From NCBI RefSeq assembly GCF_030247195.1, contig NC_080672.1:352902413-352966412 (forward strand): a stretch of DNA of 64,000 nucleotides, given 5' to 3'. Positions 45,797 through 56,961 of this stretch are shown piece after piece. Below the pieces are notes generated by a model. It was given only the letters and a program-made list of their open reading frames with translations. It made no database searches and was not told where the DNA came from. How positions within the stretch are numbered: the first letter of the stretch is position 1; every line of letters begins with the position of its first letter. This stretch comes from Topomyia yanbarensis. Lineage: Eukaryota; Arthropoda; Insecta; Diptera; Culicidae. The translations under genes and the position numbers were made by a program.

Positions 45797-47270
45797 CTTC
45801 TCCTGTGCGGAAGAGACTCTCCTTTAGATTTCTCTGTTTTTATATTACTGCACATTATCCGATTTCTGTGAATCTTTTGCAAAATTTTTGTCAGCGGCAG
45901 TATGCATGGTATACTATCTAGTTCCTTCTGGCAGTTGGATTTTCTATAATGCTTGCAGTTGCACTTTCTAAGTCAATTCAAACATATTGACACTAATCTG
46001 CTCAGTAATTGGTTCGTTTTAAATTAGCTTTGTTTTTTCCAATCATCATCAAGATTGTAAGAAGAAGAACGCTGTAATGCTTTTTTACCAAATTTTGGGA
46101 AACAATTACAATTAAAGTTGTTGCACCTAACGTTGAACGTTGAGCGGATAACGAAGATGTAGGGTACTTTCGAAAATGCCATTTTATTCAAACCGAATTG
46201 AGAGGATCAGAGCGCAATTCCGAAAGCACTCGTTCTGATCGCATAGAAAAGATAGAAGAGATGCTCTTGAGATGACTAGGATAAGATGATTCTTTTTTCC
46301 TTCTCCGTGATTTCTGTTCATCTCTTTTATTTTATTCTAAAACGAACCAAACAGACCAAGCTACTGCCATATACTGAAGACATGAATCGATTTTATTGAA
46401 CTTATAGATTCAACCAGTCACAACATTTTAGTCGCAACAGTGTTTAATACGAATTCGTCGCATGAAAATGAAATTAAGTGCCAATGAAAATGGCATTGCG
46501 TTAAAATGACGCGAAAACAGAAAATGTCGTCTCGGCTATATCCTTCTCAGTAAATTGAAATGTTTTTTTGCATAGTATGCTTGAATGTATTTATACTAAG
46601 AATGCAGAATTCACAGACCTAATACAGAAACTCAAATTGGGTACAATTCAAAAACTTGCCATTTAAATTCAAAAAAGAGTTGCCAGTGTCGAGTAGTACA
46701 TCTGAGTTTTGTTGAACGTGACAATCACTTTCGATGAAGCGTTCACTTTTGGTGAGTTTTGGTCTATAAAACTTCTACCGTTTTTAAAGGCCAATCGGAG
46801 TAGTGGTTCTTTTATCTATTTTTTTCTATTTTCAAAATTAAAAATAACAAAACAAGTTTTAATAATTGTCCAGTAGAGCTCGCGCGAGCTCTTAGCCACT
46901 GCACGTGGATACCTGTTCATGAGGCGGGGAAATATGTTTTCCTCGCCAACTGCGTATAGGGGGTCGTTCATATCTCTCTCGCTATTAAACACTTCCGTGT
47001 CATCATCGTCGTTACTGCCTTTATGTTCGCGAACATCTGATTTCTTCCTTGCTGGTTGCCTTTACGAGTGTGAATTTCCTCAATGATCGTGCTGGCTGTA
47101 GATTTTGAGATACTTGACGCTGTTTTTGCCGTTTGTCAATATTACCTGAACAGGTTCCACAGCTTTGGAATTTGTTCGTGTTCAGCGGTTCCTGATCAGG
47201 ATAACCCGTAATGTGCCGTTTTTACACATAACTCGAACGTATTAGTTTGTCTTCGAAATGTGCAAAGAAT
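45797..47270. other. Unassigned sequence with an 18-bp perfect palindrome
   Basis: AGAGCTCGCGCGAGCTCT lies at about 46875-46892 next to a short GC-rich block. No gene recognised. Confidence 0.45.
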
Positions 47271-47280
47271 ACTATGTGAC

Positions 47281-47475
47281 GGCGCCTGTGGTTGAGTGGT
47301 AAGCGTGACCGCCACTTATTTCAGTTGGTCTGGGTTGAGATTTTTCTGAGGTGAAAAAATCTGTTGTCACGTCTTCCTTGGAAAGGGAAGTAATGCCGTT
47401 GGTCCCCCGACCCATGAATTTATGGATTGATATCTAGATCCAGATAATGGAGACCGGTGCCTGTATTTATCAATA
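47281..47475 (+). mobile_element. Second type of tRNA-like SINE
   Basis: GCCTGTGGTTGAGTGGTAAGCG resembles a tRNA 5' half with an A box, and GGTCTGGGTTGAGATT some 45 bases later resembles a decayed B box. The body differs from the three-copy SINE family. No clear duplication or A-tail is visible, so the ends are approximate. Confidence 0.5.
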
Positions 47476-49950
47476 AACACTTTAGTATTACCAGGAGTTG
47501 CACGTTGAAAGATGTTTTGCTACTCCTACGCATGATTATCTACTGATTCCCTATGGAACTTCAGCTAGTCCAGATCGATAACGGAGTAGCAGCCAGGGGT
47601 GGTCGCCCAAGCAGAAGCAGCAGAAATGTGAAAAGAATACTCTGTGTGATTGTACTATCGCATTGTTTTGTACTGCATTTCTCCCAAATATAATTTATGG
47701 CTGTGGTAAAATTAACGATTTGTTCATATTTGTAAGAACAGGATTTAAAAGTCACCCCATCTTCACGGTAGGTGATGCTCCGTAATGTAATTCTTAAGAT
47801 CCAAGTTCAACATTACAGTTAGCGTGAATTTATTAAAGCTATAAACCGACTCCCTTAGAGCTTTAAAGGTTTGGTTTTGAGAGTTTTTAGAGCTGTCTAT
47901 CTTACTAAGGTGATTAGCATTATTACACTGATATTGATGAACGTTTTGAATAACTCCATTCCGAAATTTCTAGTGTCAATAAAGATGGCAATTAATTTCC
48001 TCTGCTTAACGTTGAAATGGCTCCAGTTTGAAATAGCAGCAGGTAGCCTGAGATAGTACTTAAAAAATTACCAACTAGGATAAAAATAAAATTTAATTAC
48101 ATCATTCTACCGCAACATATTATCATTTTCCATTAGAGCTTAGATATTTTTTTCAACTTGCCACCAAAAATAAAGACTTTCTCACACTCTTCCGATCGTG
48201 CCCCTTCTATTTGCCAAAAGTCTCCCGCTTCCCTCTTAAAATAACCCCTTTTCAGTTTTAGAAACGACAACCGAATCAACTTCCATAAATCGTACGGGAA
48301 ATAGATTAGCCACTGATTAGAAGCCATCCAACGAAGCCCATCTCGGTCAGTTATTGCTTGTGGAGGTCGTTACCATCCTACATAGCTCACGTATATTGTT
48401 GTTATCATGCGTGCGTGTAAAATGAGACGAACGAGCGGTCATAAATATTTAATCATTTTCTATTCGTCGCTGTCCTATCCGACGGTCGCGGTTCAGTCGA
48501 GGGCGAGAGAGAGCGAGAGATTGGTAGTCGGATTTGGGACCCCGCGGGTCGGTACCTTACTAGGCCTGAAATTCGGCTCCGTTCGTATGCTGTAGCGGTT
48601 TTCTGCTTCTTACATTTCTTGCGTCCTATTCGTTTCTTTTTATTGTGTATCATTACATTTTATTGTTATTGCTTTTTCATTTTCTTCCCGGGTTCGTTTA
48701 AACTCATTAAGTATTTAAATATTTTTGTAATAAAATTATCATATTTTATTAATAAATTTCACAAACGGCGAACGGTTGGCCAGATTGGATTTGGCCATTG
48801 GACGGCGCGGCGGCGGACGGGGCCGAATCTGAGAAAGTTGAATAAAAACTCGAACGTATCTGAAAAGTTCCCGAAGAAAAACGGTGAAAAGAGGAAACCC
48901 GAACTGAGCTGTCAACAAGATTTCGTGTTGTCTTTGTTCGCCTTCGTGTTCGCCGAGAGTGTAGGTCCGATGCGGATTGCGGTCTTACCGTCGTAGTAAT
49001 TGTGGAACGTTTCCACTTGCCGGCTTCAATGATGAATCCATCAAGGTGGACATGCTAATCGTAATGACTGCAATCCATCATCATCATCATCACAAACGAT
49101 TTGCGAATCTGCCTGAGCAGTTGAGAAAGGCAATCGACGATCGAGTGGATCGCGCCCTTCCGCGCAGTAAGGGACGGTGTACTGGTAAAACGTGTGTGCT
49201 TCAAGAACTGTCATGAGTGGCAAAGTAATTAATTGTTGGAATGCGAGATGAGAAAAAAAATATTGAATAGATTTTAATTTCAATAAGAGATGTTTATCAT
49301 GTTTTCAAAAAAATGCATTCTATTGCACATATTAGGTCCAATTAAAATTAAATTTAGACACATAAATCAGGAGTGTCTCGTAATTGAGTTGACGTAAGAC
49401 GCAAGTGCAATGTAGTCAAAATTAAGATATTTTTTTTTAATTTTCATAAATAAACTACAAGAAACAGTCCTAGCTGGTTGTGTGAACTTTTGACGTAGAA
49501 CTTTTAACAGACATAACACTATGAGGGAATTCCCTCAAAAAACATCGATCCGGCAAAATTTTCCCAGAACACTAGCTCCACCTTTTATTCACAGTCCCAA
49601 ACACTGATTTTCTGGTTGTTTACCCCTCAGGTTCAAGAACAATTTTTCACTAGTGGTCTATCCCCCATACGCTTGCTCATATGTCAGTGGCGCCATAATT
49701 GCAAATGTGGCCGCAGTCCTAACTACAAATATATTTAAAATGACCGTTACAGCGGGCGAAACATTGTCTGTTAGGGTGTGGTAGAACGACATTACTACAC
49801 GCTAAAAGAGGAAATTACAGATTAATCTTTGTCTTGACTGTTTCATCTAAAAATTAATGCAGGTTCGCAAATTTTTCGCAAACATAGTCCCAGATAAAAA
49901 ATGGTATATCTCCATTCCTCCACGATTTCAAATTTTCAAAGGAACTGGCT
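47476..49950. other. Unassigned, with a GC-rich patch at 48770-48850
   Basis: A CGGCGCGGCGGCGGACGGGG patch and a (CAT)n run (49077-49092) stand out. Overlapping ORFs up to 125 aa occur at 48600-49200 but no domain is recognised. A host 5' UTR or promoter is possible. Confidence 0.35.
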
Positions 49951-49954
49951 CAAT

Positions 49955-50400
49955 TCGGACGTGGTAAGGGTTTATGATATTCATGAAAGATCACATAGCT
50001 TCAACGAGTTTTCCAGTATTTCTTATCAGAGGACGCTCGAAATTTCGTGGAACAATGGAAGGTTAGGAATCCCAAAGCCACAAACAAGCCTTGGTTCAAG
50101 GAGATGGATAAGGCTCGTGACTTCATTCGGATGATTTCTCGGGTCATGTCCAGTCATTATACGTTGGATGAGGATCTCCGGTGTAGTGGAGTCGTGGAGA
50201 GTGGTTTCAGCGCTTATGATGACAATTATCATTAAACATATTGTTTGGTCGTGCGCCTAGTTCCCTAACGCCAGATCTTCGTTAAACGAATCCCTTCGGC
50301 CTCGTTCCAGTCCGGGATGTGCTAGCTATCGATCTCCCTATATGTCTTTCATATACAGATTTTTTTTAACGCGATAGATAGCCAAACTTAGTTATCTCTT
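49955..50400 (+). pseudogene. Decayed 3' fragment of the I-group retrotransposon ORF2
   Basis: Pieces match the C-terminus of the intact ORF2 proteins in order: FNEFSSISYQRTLE, then NKPWFKEMDKARDFIRM, SRVMSSHYTLDEDLR and GVVESGFSAYDDNYH, with frame changes between. Upstream domains are missing, as expected for 5' truncation. It lies 345 bp from, and opposite in orientation to, the full-length second copy. Confidence 0.75.
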
Positions 50401-50729
50401 CTCATTTAATTGATATGCTGTCAGCTACAGAGTTTCCAGCGGATCCAAGGAGGGCAGTCGGCGATCCGGTTCATGATGTCCTGTAGTATTCTTCCGTATG
50501 CCAAAAATCTACAAGTTCAATTTCTTCTTTTCCCTAACATTGACAGGGCCGTCGAGAGCCGCGGCGGGCCCCAAGGTTAGATTTACTGATGGGCCCTTCT
50601 AAACTTATTTATTTGAAATTTGGTTAGAGGAATTGTATACATTCAACTGTTCAAATCAAACTGTTTCTGCTAAACTTGCTATGGGTACGGGTACGTGGAT
50701 ACCCTTTCGGCCTGTTAAAAATGTACACA
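50401..50729. other. Unassigned sequence
   Basis: It contains ACAGGGCCGTCGAGAGCC near 50546, resembling a DNA-transposon terminus, but no partner was found. Confidence 0.35.
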
Positions 50730-50744
50730 ATGGTTAACAACGTT
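50730..50744. repeat. Target-site duplication of retrotransposon 2 (3' side)
   Basis: ATGGTTAACAACGTT, repeated at 56869-56883. Confidence 0.9.
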
Positions 50745-50829
50745 TTTTTTTATTCATTTCGTTTATTTGATAGGCACAAATGCGTTAGCTTGGCGGTGCC
50801 AAATTCTTTTGTTTTTACATTTTGTATAT

Positions 50830-51200
50830 TTTAAAACTAGGAGGTTACAATGTTGAAATATTTTTTTAAAAAAGAAAAATTTTACAGCTATCTTAAGACT
50901 AGAAATAAGATTCTATATACAAGAGAGGGGGCGAAAGATTTTTTTTATGAAAAAATTTTAAAACAAGGAATTCAATAGTAATAATTTTTAGGAAATATTT
51001 ACAGTTATCTTAAAACTAACAATATAGTTTGGTACACAAACGAGGGAACAAATATTTATGAGAAAATTCGCAGGTGTTTTAAGACTAGGGATACAATTCT
51101 ATTTACAAGATGGGGGACAATAGTTTTAACAAAGAGGTAAAATTACAACTATCTTAAAACTAGGAATACAGAATACAAATTTGAACTTTTTTAGCGGTGA
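50830..51200. repeat. ~100-bp tandem repeats in the 3' UTR of retrotransposon 2
   Basis: On the plus strand the phrase ACAGCTATCTTAAGACTAGAAATA and variants recur near 50884, 51001, 51072 and 51148, each followed by an ACAAGA-GGGGG stretch. Such 3' UTR repeats can serve RT recognition, though this is not shown here. Confidence 0.7.
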
Positions 51201-51543
51201 CTTATGCTTGGTCAAGATATTCAGAGGGGGGCTGTAGAAGCAGTTGTATCAAGGACAGGGGAGAGAAAGCGTAGATGGTGACCGGGAGAGAAGAGCAAAA
51301 CTTGCAACTTTCGCTCAAACGGGAGATCAGCGAAAGATTACCGCCTCAGTCTAGTAGGTCGGATTGGCGGATGGTATTCTTCGGACCCGCGGGGAATCCT
51401 TCAAAAGTCATCGGACCTTGAGTCGCTCTCGCTTCAGTTTCCGTAGTGGTAAGTGCGACGGCGGTTACATAGTTGCAGTCTGGAGCTGATCGGTCCCACA
51501 AGGCAAGAGAAAGCTTCTAAAACGAGAAATAAAAAGAGAGGGG

Positions 51544-54500
51544 CTAAATTGGGATATTTGTCGTTTTTATGAAAGTATAAATAAGGGACATATAGGGGAA
51601 ATCACGATTTGCCAGTATATCTCGGACTGGGACATTGGGTGGTCTACCTCGGGCCCGAAGGGAATTCTTTAACTGAGACCTGGCGTCCAAGTACCCGGCG
51701 CATACCCAGACAACGTGCTCGATGTCGTGATAGCCCTCGTCACAAGCGCACAGACTACTCTCCGCAAGCCCAATACGCCGCAGATGCGCATCCAAGGTGT
51801 AGTGGTTGGACATAAATCGGGACATTACACGAATAAAATCCCGACCCACATCCATCCCCCTGAACCAAGGCTTCGTTGATACCTTTGGGATAATGGAATG
51901 TAGCCATCGTCCAAGTTCACCATTGGTCCACGAGGTTTGCCAACTGTTGAGTGTCCTCTGACGACAAATACTAAAAAATTCGTTGAAGCAGATTGGTCTT
52001 TCGTATATGTCACCATTTAATGCGCCCACCTTTGCTAATGAGTCGGCCTTTTCATTGCCCGGGATAGAACAATGAGAGGGGACCCAAACAAAGGTAATTT
52101 GATAAGATTTTTCAGATAACGTACACAAGGACTCCCGTATCTTCCCCAGGAAATATGGGAATTGCTTTTTGGGCTTCATCGCACGAAGAGCCTCGATGGA
52201 GCTGAGGCTGTCCGAAATGATGAAGTAGTGATCTGTGGGCAGAGTGTCGATGATCCCAAGGGTGTACTGAATTGCAGCTAACTCTGCGACGTAAACTGAA
52301 GCGGGATCATAGAGCTTGAATGAAGCGGTGATAGTATTGTTGAAGATACCGAAGCCAGTGGACCCATCGAGATTTGATCCGTCAGTGTAGAACATTTTGT
52401 CACAGTCGACTTCTCGGAATTTATTATAAAATATATTGGGGATCACTTGCGGGCGTATATGGTCCGGGATTCCACGAATCTCTTCCTTCATGGATGTGTC
52501 GAAGAATACAGTAGAATCAGAAGTATCTAGGAAACGAACACGGCTGGGAGTATATGAAGAAGGATTAATGCTCTGTGCCATGTAGTCGAAGTACAAGGCC
52601 ATAAATCGGGTTTGAGAATTAAGCTCGACGAGCCTCTCGAAGTTTTCAATCACCAACGGGTTCAGAATGTCGCATCGGATGAGCAATCGATATGAGAGTT
52701 CCCAAAATCGATTTTTTAGCGGAAGAACGCCCGCCAGCACTTCGAGACTCATCGTATGGGTCGAATGCATGCAACCCAAGGCAATGCGCAAGCAACGATA
52801 CTGGATTCTCTCCAGTTTGATGAAGTGTATGTTCGCAGCGGAGCGGTAACAGAAACACCCGTACTCCATCACCGACAATATCGTTGTTTGGTATAACCTG
52901 ATCAGGTCTCCTGGGTGAGCACCCCACCATGTTCCAGTTATTGTTCGGAGAAAATTGATCCTTTGTTGGCATTTCTGTTTCAGATACTTAATGTGACATC
53001 CCCAGGTACCTTTAGAGTCGAACCAGACCCCGAGATATTTAAATGTGAAAACCTGGTTGATCGTTGCACCCATTAATAGAAGCTGGATTTGCGCCGGCTC
53101 ACGCTTCCTAGAAAAAACAACCAACTCAGTTTTCTCCGTAGAGAACTCAATACCCAGCTGAAGAGCCCAAGCAGACAAATTGTCCAAGGTATTTTGTAAT
53201 GGTCCTTGCAAGTCGGCAGCTTTGGGCCCTGTAACAGAGACCACCCCGTCGTGTGCAAGTTGCCTTAGCGTGCATGAATTGGCAAGACAATCGTCCATGT
53301 CATTCACGTAGAAATTGTAGAGCAGGGGACTTAGACATGAGCCCTGGGGAAGACCCATGTAGCTAAATCGCGATGTTGTTAAATCGCCATGCGAAAAGTG
53401 CATGTGCTTTTCAGACAACAGGTTTAGCAAAAAGTTATTTAAAATTGGCGAAAGACCATGCTGGTGCAGCTTCTCTGACAGAATGTTGATAGAAACTGAG
53501 TCAAAAGCCCCCTTAATATCCAAGAAGACTGATGCCATCTGCTCTTTGTTAGCATAGGCCATTTGGATTTCTGTAGAAAGCAACGCAAGGCAATCGTTCG
53601 TCCCTTTGCCTTTGCGGAAGCCAAATTGTGTATCTGACAGTAAGCCATTTGCTTCAACCCAATTGTCGAGGCGAAACAAGATCATTTTCTCGAACAACTT
53701 CCGAATACAGGACAGCATTGCAATCGGCCGATATGAGTTGTGGTCGGAGGCTGGTTTTCCTGGTTTTTGGATGGCGATGACCTTCACTTGCCTCCAGTCA
53801 TGAGGGACAATGTTACCCTCAAGAAACTTGTTAAATAAATTCAACAAGCGCCTTTTTGCAGTGTCAGGCAGATTCTTCAGCAAGTTGAATTTGATTCTGT
53901 CTAACCCTGGGGCGTTATTGTTGCATGATAAGAGAGCAAGTGAGAACTCCACCATCGAAAACGGTGTTTCGTTCGCGGTATCGTGAGGAGACGCGGCGCG
54001 GTACGTTTTCTGTACCGGGACAGAGTCCGGACAGATCTTCTTGGCGAAAGCAAATATCCAACGGTTTGAATATTCCACGTTCTCGTTGGTACTATTACGG
54101 TTACGCATACGTCGAGCCGTACCCCAAAGAGTGCTCATCGCTGTTTCTCTCGTTAACCCGTCGACGAACCGGCGCCAATAACTACGTTTTTTGGCTTTCA
54201 TTAGACTCTTCATTCGCCTTTCTAACGACGCGTACTGTAGATAGCTAGCGGGTAACCCGTCTTCCCGGAAGGCCTTATATGCAGTGGACTTTTCCGCGTA
54301 CAGCTCTGAGCACTCTTTATCCCACCACAGGGTGGGAGACCGTCCATGGGTATTCGCGCTGGGTACTGGTTTAGTCTGAGCTTGATTCGCACTGTCGAGA
54401 ATCAAGCCAGCCAAAAACCTGTACTCTTCCTCCGGAGGAAGTTCTTGAGTGGATTCGATTTTAACGGATATCGCGGTCGCGTAACTCTTCCAATCAATGT

Positions 54501-55230
54501 TCCGTGTGAGGTCATACGATACATTGATTGTTTCCGATGGTCTTGAACCGTTAGCAATTGAAATCACGATAGGCAAATGGTCGCTACCGTGGGGATCAGG
54601 GATCACCTTCCACATGCAATCTAACTGTAGCGAAGTCGAGCATAGAGATAAATCCAACGCGCTTGCGCGTGCTGGTGGTGTAGGAATCCGCGTCATTTCT
54701 CCCGTGTTTAAGATGGTCATGTTGAAATTATCGCAAAGATCTTGGATTAATGTTGATCTATTATCATCATGAAGGCAGCCCCATACCGTACCGTGCGAGT
54801 TAAAGTCTCCCAGAACTAGCCGCGGTGCCGGTAAGGATTCCGTGATATTACAAAGCGTTCGGTGCCCTACCGAGGCTCTAGGAGGAATGTAGATGGAAGC
54901 AATGCAAAGGTCTTTACCTTTGATTAAAACTTGACAAGCGACAATTTCAATGCCTGGTGTCGAAGGGAGGTTAATTCGGTTGAAAGAATAGCACTTTTTG
55001 ATCCCCAAAAGTACTCCTCCATAGGGGTTTTCTCGATCCAGACGAATTATATTAAAGTCGTGGAAGTTGAGATTTATATCGGAAGTTAACCAAGTTTCAC
55101 ATAATGCGAAAGCATCACATTTTAAACTATTTAGTAAAAATTTAAAGGAATCGATTTTCGGGAGGATACTTCTGCTGTTCCACTGTAGAACAGTGATCGA
55201 ATCGGTGACCTCGTTCGATGACTTAGCCAT
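51544..55230 (-). CDS. Retrotransposon 2 ORF2: endonuclease, RT (LAHD), RNase H
   Basis: This ~1228-aa protein is collinear with the ORF2 at 16015-19701, with most residues identical by eye. Endonuclease motifs LQWNSRS, CETWL, LGDFNSHGTVWG and GSDHLPI are present; LQWNCRS of element 1 has Ser here. RT motifs FLDIKGAFDSV and GLPQGSCLSP are kept, but the catalytic LADD of element 1 reads LAHD (His codon at 53251-53253), so polymerisation is expected to be lost. APGPDRIK reads APGLDRIK. RNase H acids (YTDGS, VAELAA, ISDSLSS, NEKADS) are intact. The ATG at 55230 lies in the 8-nt ATGGCTAA overlap with the ORF1 stop. An open frame over 3.7 kb with one catalytic change suggests a fairly recent insertion of a copy that is now inactive. 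Confidence 0.94.
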   Translation of the reverse strand: MAKSSNEVTDSITVLQWNSRSILPKIDSFKFLLNSLKCDAFALCETWLTSDINLNFHDFNIIRLDRENPYGGVLLGIKKCYSFNRINLPSTPGIEIVACQVLIKGKDLCIASIYIPPRASVGHRTLCNITESLPAPRLVLGDFNSHGTVWGCLHDDNRSTLIQDLCDNFNMTILNTGEMTRIPTPPARASALDLSLCSTSLQLDCMWKVIPDPHGSDHLPIVISIANGSRPSETINVSYDLTRNIDWKSYATAISVKIESTQELPPEEEYRFLAGLILDSANQAQTKPVPSANTHGRSPTLWWDKECSELYAEKSTAYKAFREDGLPASYLQYASLERRMKSLMKAKKRSYWRRFVDGLTRETAMSTLWGTARRMRNRNSTNENVEYSNRWIFAFAKKICPDSVPVQKTYRAASPHDTANETPFSMVEFSLALLSCNNNAPGLDRIKFNLLKNLPDTAKRRLLNLFNKFLEGNIVPHDWRQVKVIAIQKPGKPASDHNSYRPIAMLSCIRKLFEKMILFRLDNWVEANGLLSDTQFGFRKGKGTNDCLALLSTEIQMAYANKEQMASVFLDIKGAFDSVSINILSEKLHQHGLSPILNNFLLNLLSEKHMHFSHGDLTTSRFSYMGLPQGSCLSPLLYNFYVNDMDDCLANSCTLRQLAHDGVVSVTGPKAADLQGPLQNTLDNLSAWALQLGIEFSTEKTELVVFSRKREPAQIQLLLMGATINQVFTFKYLGVWFDSKGTWGCHIKYLKQKCQQRINFLRTITGTWWGAHPGDLIRLYQTTILSVMEYGCFCYRSAANIHFIKLERIQYRCLRIALGCMHSTHTMSLEVLAGVLPLKNRFWELSYRLLIRCDILNPLVIENFERLVELNSQTRFMALYFDYMAQSINPSSYTPSRVRFLDTSDSTVFFDTSMKEEIRGIPDHIRPQVIPNIFYNKFREVDCDKMFYTDGSNLDGSTGFGIFNNTITASFKLYDPASVYVAELAAIQYTLGIIDTLPTDHYFIISDSLSSIEALRAMKPKKQFPYFLGKIRESLCTLSEKSYQITFVWVPSHCSIPGNEKADSLAKVGALNGDIYERPICFNEFFSICRQRTLNSWQTSWTNGELGRWLHSIIPKVSTKPWFRGMDVGRDFIRVMSRFMSNHYTLDAHLRRIGLAESSLCACDEGYHDIEHVVWVCAGYLDARSQLKNSLRARGRPPNVPVRDILANRDFPYMSLIYTFIKTTNIPI

Positions 55231-56587
55231 CGAAGGATACGATCGCTGCAAGGAGGGGCCATTTAGTAGTCAACTGCTTCAAAAATGTTTGCACTATAGG
55301 GAGAAAACGTATCAGAAGGCTTTTAAGAGGATCAGTAACATTGAAAGCTGTGAAAATTAAGTCCACTATGTCAGAAAATTTCATTAGTCCGCTACTGGAC
55401 TGAGTATCTGTTTGAAAAAAGGGGACACTTGGGGTTTTTGGTGTCCCTGGAAGTGGTGGGTACTCCTTGTTAGAATTAATATTTCCAAGTCCTGGAGCAA
55501 ATTGCTTCGGCTTTTGTGCATCACTTCCGTTGGATTTATTGATTGCGGTTGGCGCACTCTGAGTGGACGACACCTTGGCACCCTTACGAGGCAATGTAGG
55601 GGAGGCTAGATTTCTCCTCTTCCTGGATTCCCCTGGGTTAACCAATGATGTTCCCTCTTGTGGGTCGTCAGATTCTTGCTCAACGCCAGCCAAAAGAGCA
55701 AAGGAATTTTCGGAAGGGACAGATGGCGAAGCATTCTTTAGCATTTCTGCATAAGAGTGCCTCGAGCGATCCTTAAGGGAGCGCTTAATTTTATCCCCGC
55801 GCTGCTTGTACGCCGGGCATGACTTAAGAGCATGCGGAGGGCCCCCGCAGTAAATACACTTCTCAGTTTCTCCACCGCAAGCGTCATCCTCATGCTCTCC
55901 CTCGCATTTGCCGCACCGTTTTTTATTGCCACAATAAGTGGCTGTGTGGCCCAGTTGCTTGCAATTGCTGCAGTTCATTACCCGCGGTACAAATAGGCGA
56001 ACCGGTAGGCGAACCTTATCCAGGAGGACATAGTTGGGAAGAGCAGATCCGGAGAAAGTCACCCGAATCGAGTCTGACGGAGAATAAGTTGTCTTATCAT
56101 CTTCAGTTTTTGCGGAATACAATTGCTTGCATTCCAGAATTTTCACCTTTTGAAGTGAAGGGTCCTTAAAGCAGCCAACCCCGTACTTCAACAGGTCTTC
56201 GCACTTTAGACCCGGTTCGGCGACGACCCCATCGATCTCCACAACTCTACAAGGCACATACACCTTGAATTGCTTCGTAAAACGCTCGCTGCGAGCAATC
56301 TGGTTTGCCTGGTCGAGGTCATTTACTATAACGCGTATCTTATTAGCTCGAACACGTGTTATCTGAGCCACGGACGGGTAGTTGGCAGTCAGCTCCCGTG
56401 AGATTTCTAGAATATTGGGTGATTTCGTGTTGGGCCGGAAATACACCACCCAGGGTCCAGTCGAACTGGCTGGGTATGTTTTAATACGGGGAGGACTGGG
56501 GGAATCAGGGGAGGGAGTAATTTCGGGTTTATCCGGTATATCCATGGGAATATCATTCCCATCCAATGTTACTTCGCCCTCGGCCAT
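55223..56587 (-). CDS. Retrotransposon 2 ORF1 protein, CCHC zinc-knuckle (Gag-like)
   Basis: A 454-aa protein starting at the ATG of 56587 (MAEGEVTL). It shares the layout of the first ORF1: STGPWVVYFRPNTKS near residue 45, a conserved KVRLPVRLFVPRVMNC block, three zinc knuckles (CSNCKQLGHTATYC, CGKCEGEHEDDAC, CIYCGGPPHALKSC), a basic linker and a C-terminus ending IVSFDG. It would coat the element RNA. The N-terminal half and linker are strongly diverged from element 1 whereas the knuckle-preceding block is nearly the same. The frame is uninterrupted. Confidence 0.92.
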   Translation of the reverse strand: MAEGEVTLDGNDIPMDIPDKPEITPSPDSPSPPRIKTYPASSTGPWVVYFRPNTKSPNILEISRELTANYPSVAQITRVRANKIRVIVNDLDQANQIARSERFTKQFKVYVPCRVVEIDGVVAEPGLKCEDLLKYGVGCFKDPSLQKVKILECKQLYSAKTEDDKTTYSPSDSIRVTFSGSALPNYVLLDKVRLPVRLFVPRVMNCSNCKQLGHTATYCGNKKRCGKCEGEHEDDACGGETEKCIYCGGPPHALKSCPAYKQRGDKIKRSLKDRSRHSYAEMLKNASPSVPSENSFALLAGVEQESDDPQEGTSLVNPGESRKRRNLASPTLPRKGAKVSSTQSAPTAINKSNGSDAQKPKQFAPGLGNINSNKEYPPLPGTPKTPSVPFFQTDTQSSSGLMKFSDIVDLIFTAFNVTDPLKSLLIRFLPIVQTFLKQLTTKWPLLAAIVSFDG

Positions 56588-56868
56588 TTAGGCACGAGGA
56601 TAACACGTGGTGTAAACGAGAGATGAAACTTATATTCAGGGGAAAGGGCAGAAGTAGAGACCGATCGGGGAAAGGGAAATGAAAGAAAAAAAAATACTTA
56701 GCTTATATAGCGGCGATTCCGGCTATTCTGGTATTCACTTCACCAGCCTGGGCACCGGCGAACAAAGACTGCCTCGAATAATGGTTGACCTTCACTGACA
56801 ATTTATTCTTGTTCACCTTATGCACAGCACCAGAAAACGAACTGCTTCGATCGAGAGCTCGGAGAGTT

Positions 56869-56883
56869 ATGGTTAACAACGTT
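56869..56883. repeat. Target-site duplication of retrotransposon 2 (5' side)
   Basis: ATGGTTAACAACGTT, exact partner of 50730-50744. Confidence 0.9.
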
Positions 56884-56961
56884 ATTAGAGGTACACGGAT
56901 CTAACTCGTGTATTAGCACTTCTATTGTGTTATCGCTAGAGGTACTGAATTCTTGTTGCCA

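Larger units (their letters stand above)
50745..56868 (-). mobile_element. Full-length non-LTR retrotransposon 2, catalytically altered
   Basis: A 6.12-kb minus-strand relative of retrotransposon 1: 5' UTR (56588-56868), ORF1, ORF2, a ~800-bp 3' UTR and a short terminal A-run, with a 15-bp duplication. Its 5' end (AACTCTCCGAGCTCTCGATC) aligns with the 5' end of element 1. Both ORFs are open but the RT motif is changed (see ORF2). It is a separate subfamily, not a copy of element 1. Confidence 0.92.

Noticed and set aside
51609..54772. Plus-strand ORFs of 60-107 aa across the second retrotransposon
   Set aside because: Shadows of the long minus-strand ORF2; the same holds for ORFs opposite or in other frames of the first element.
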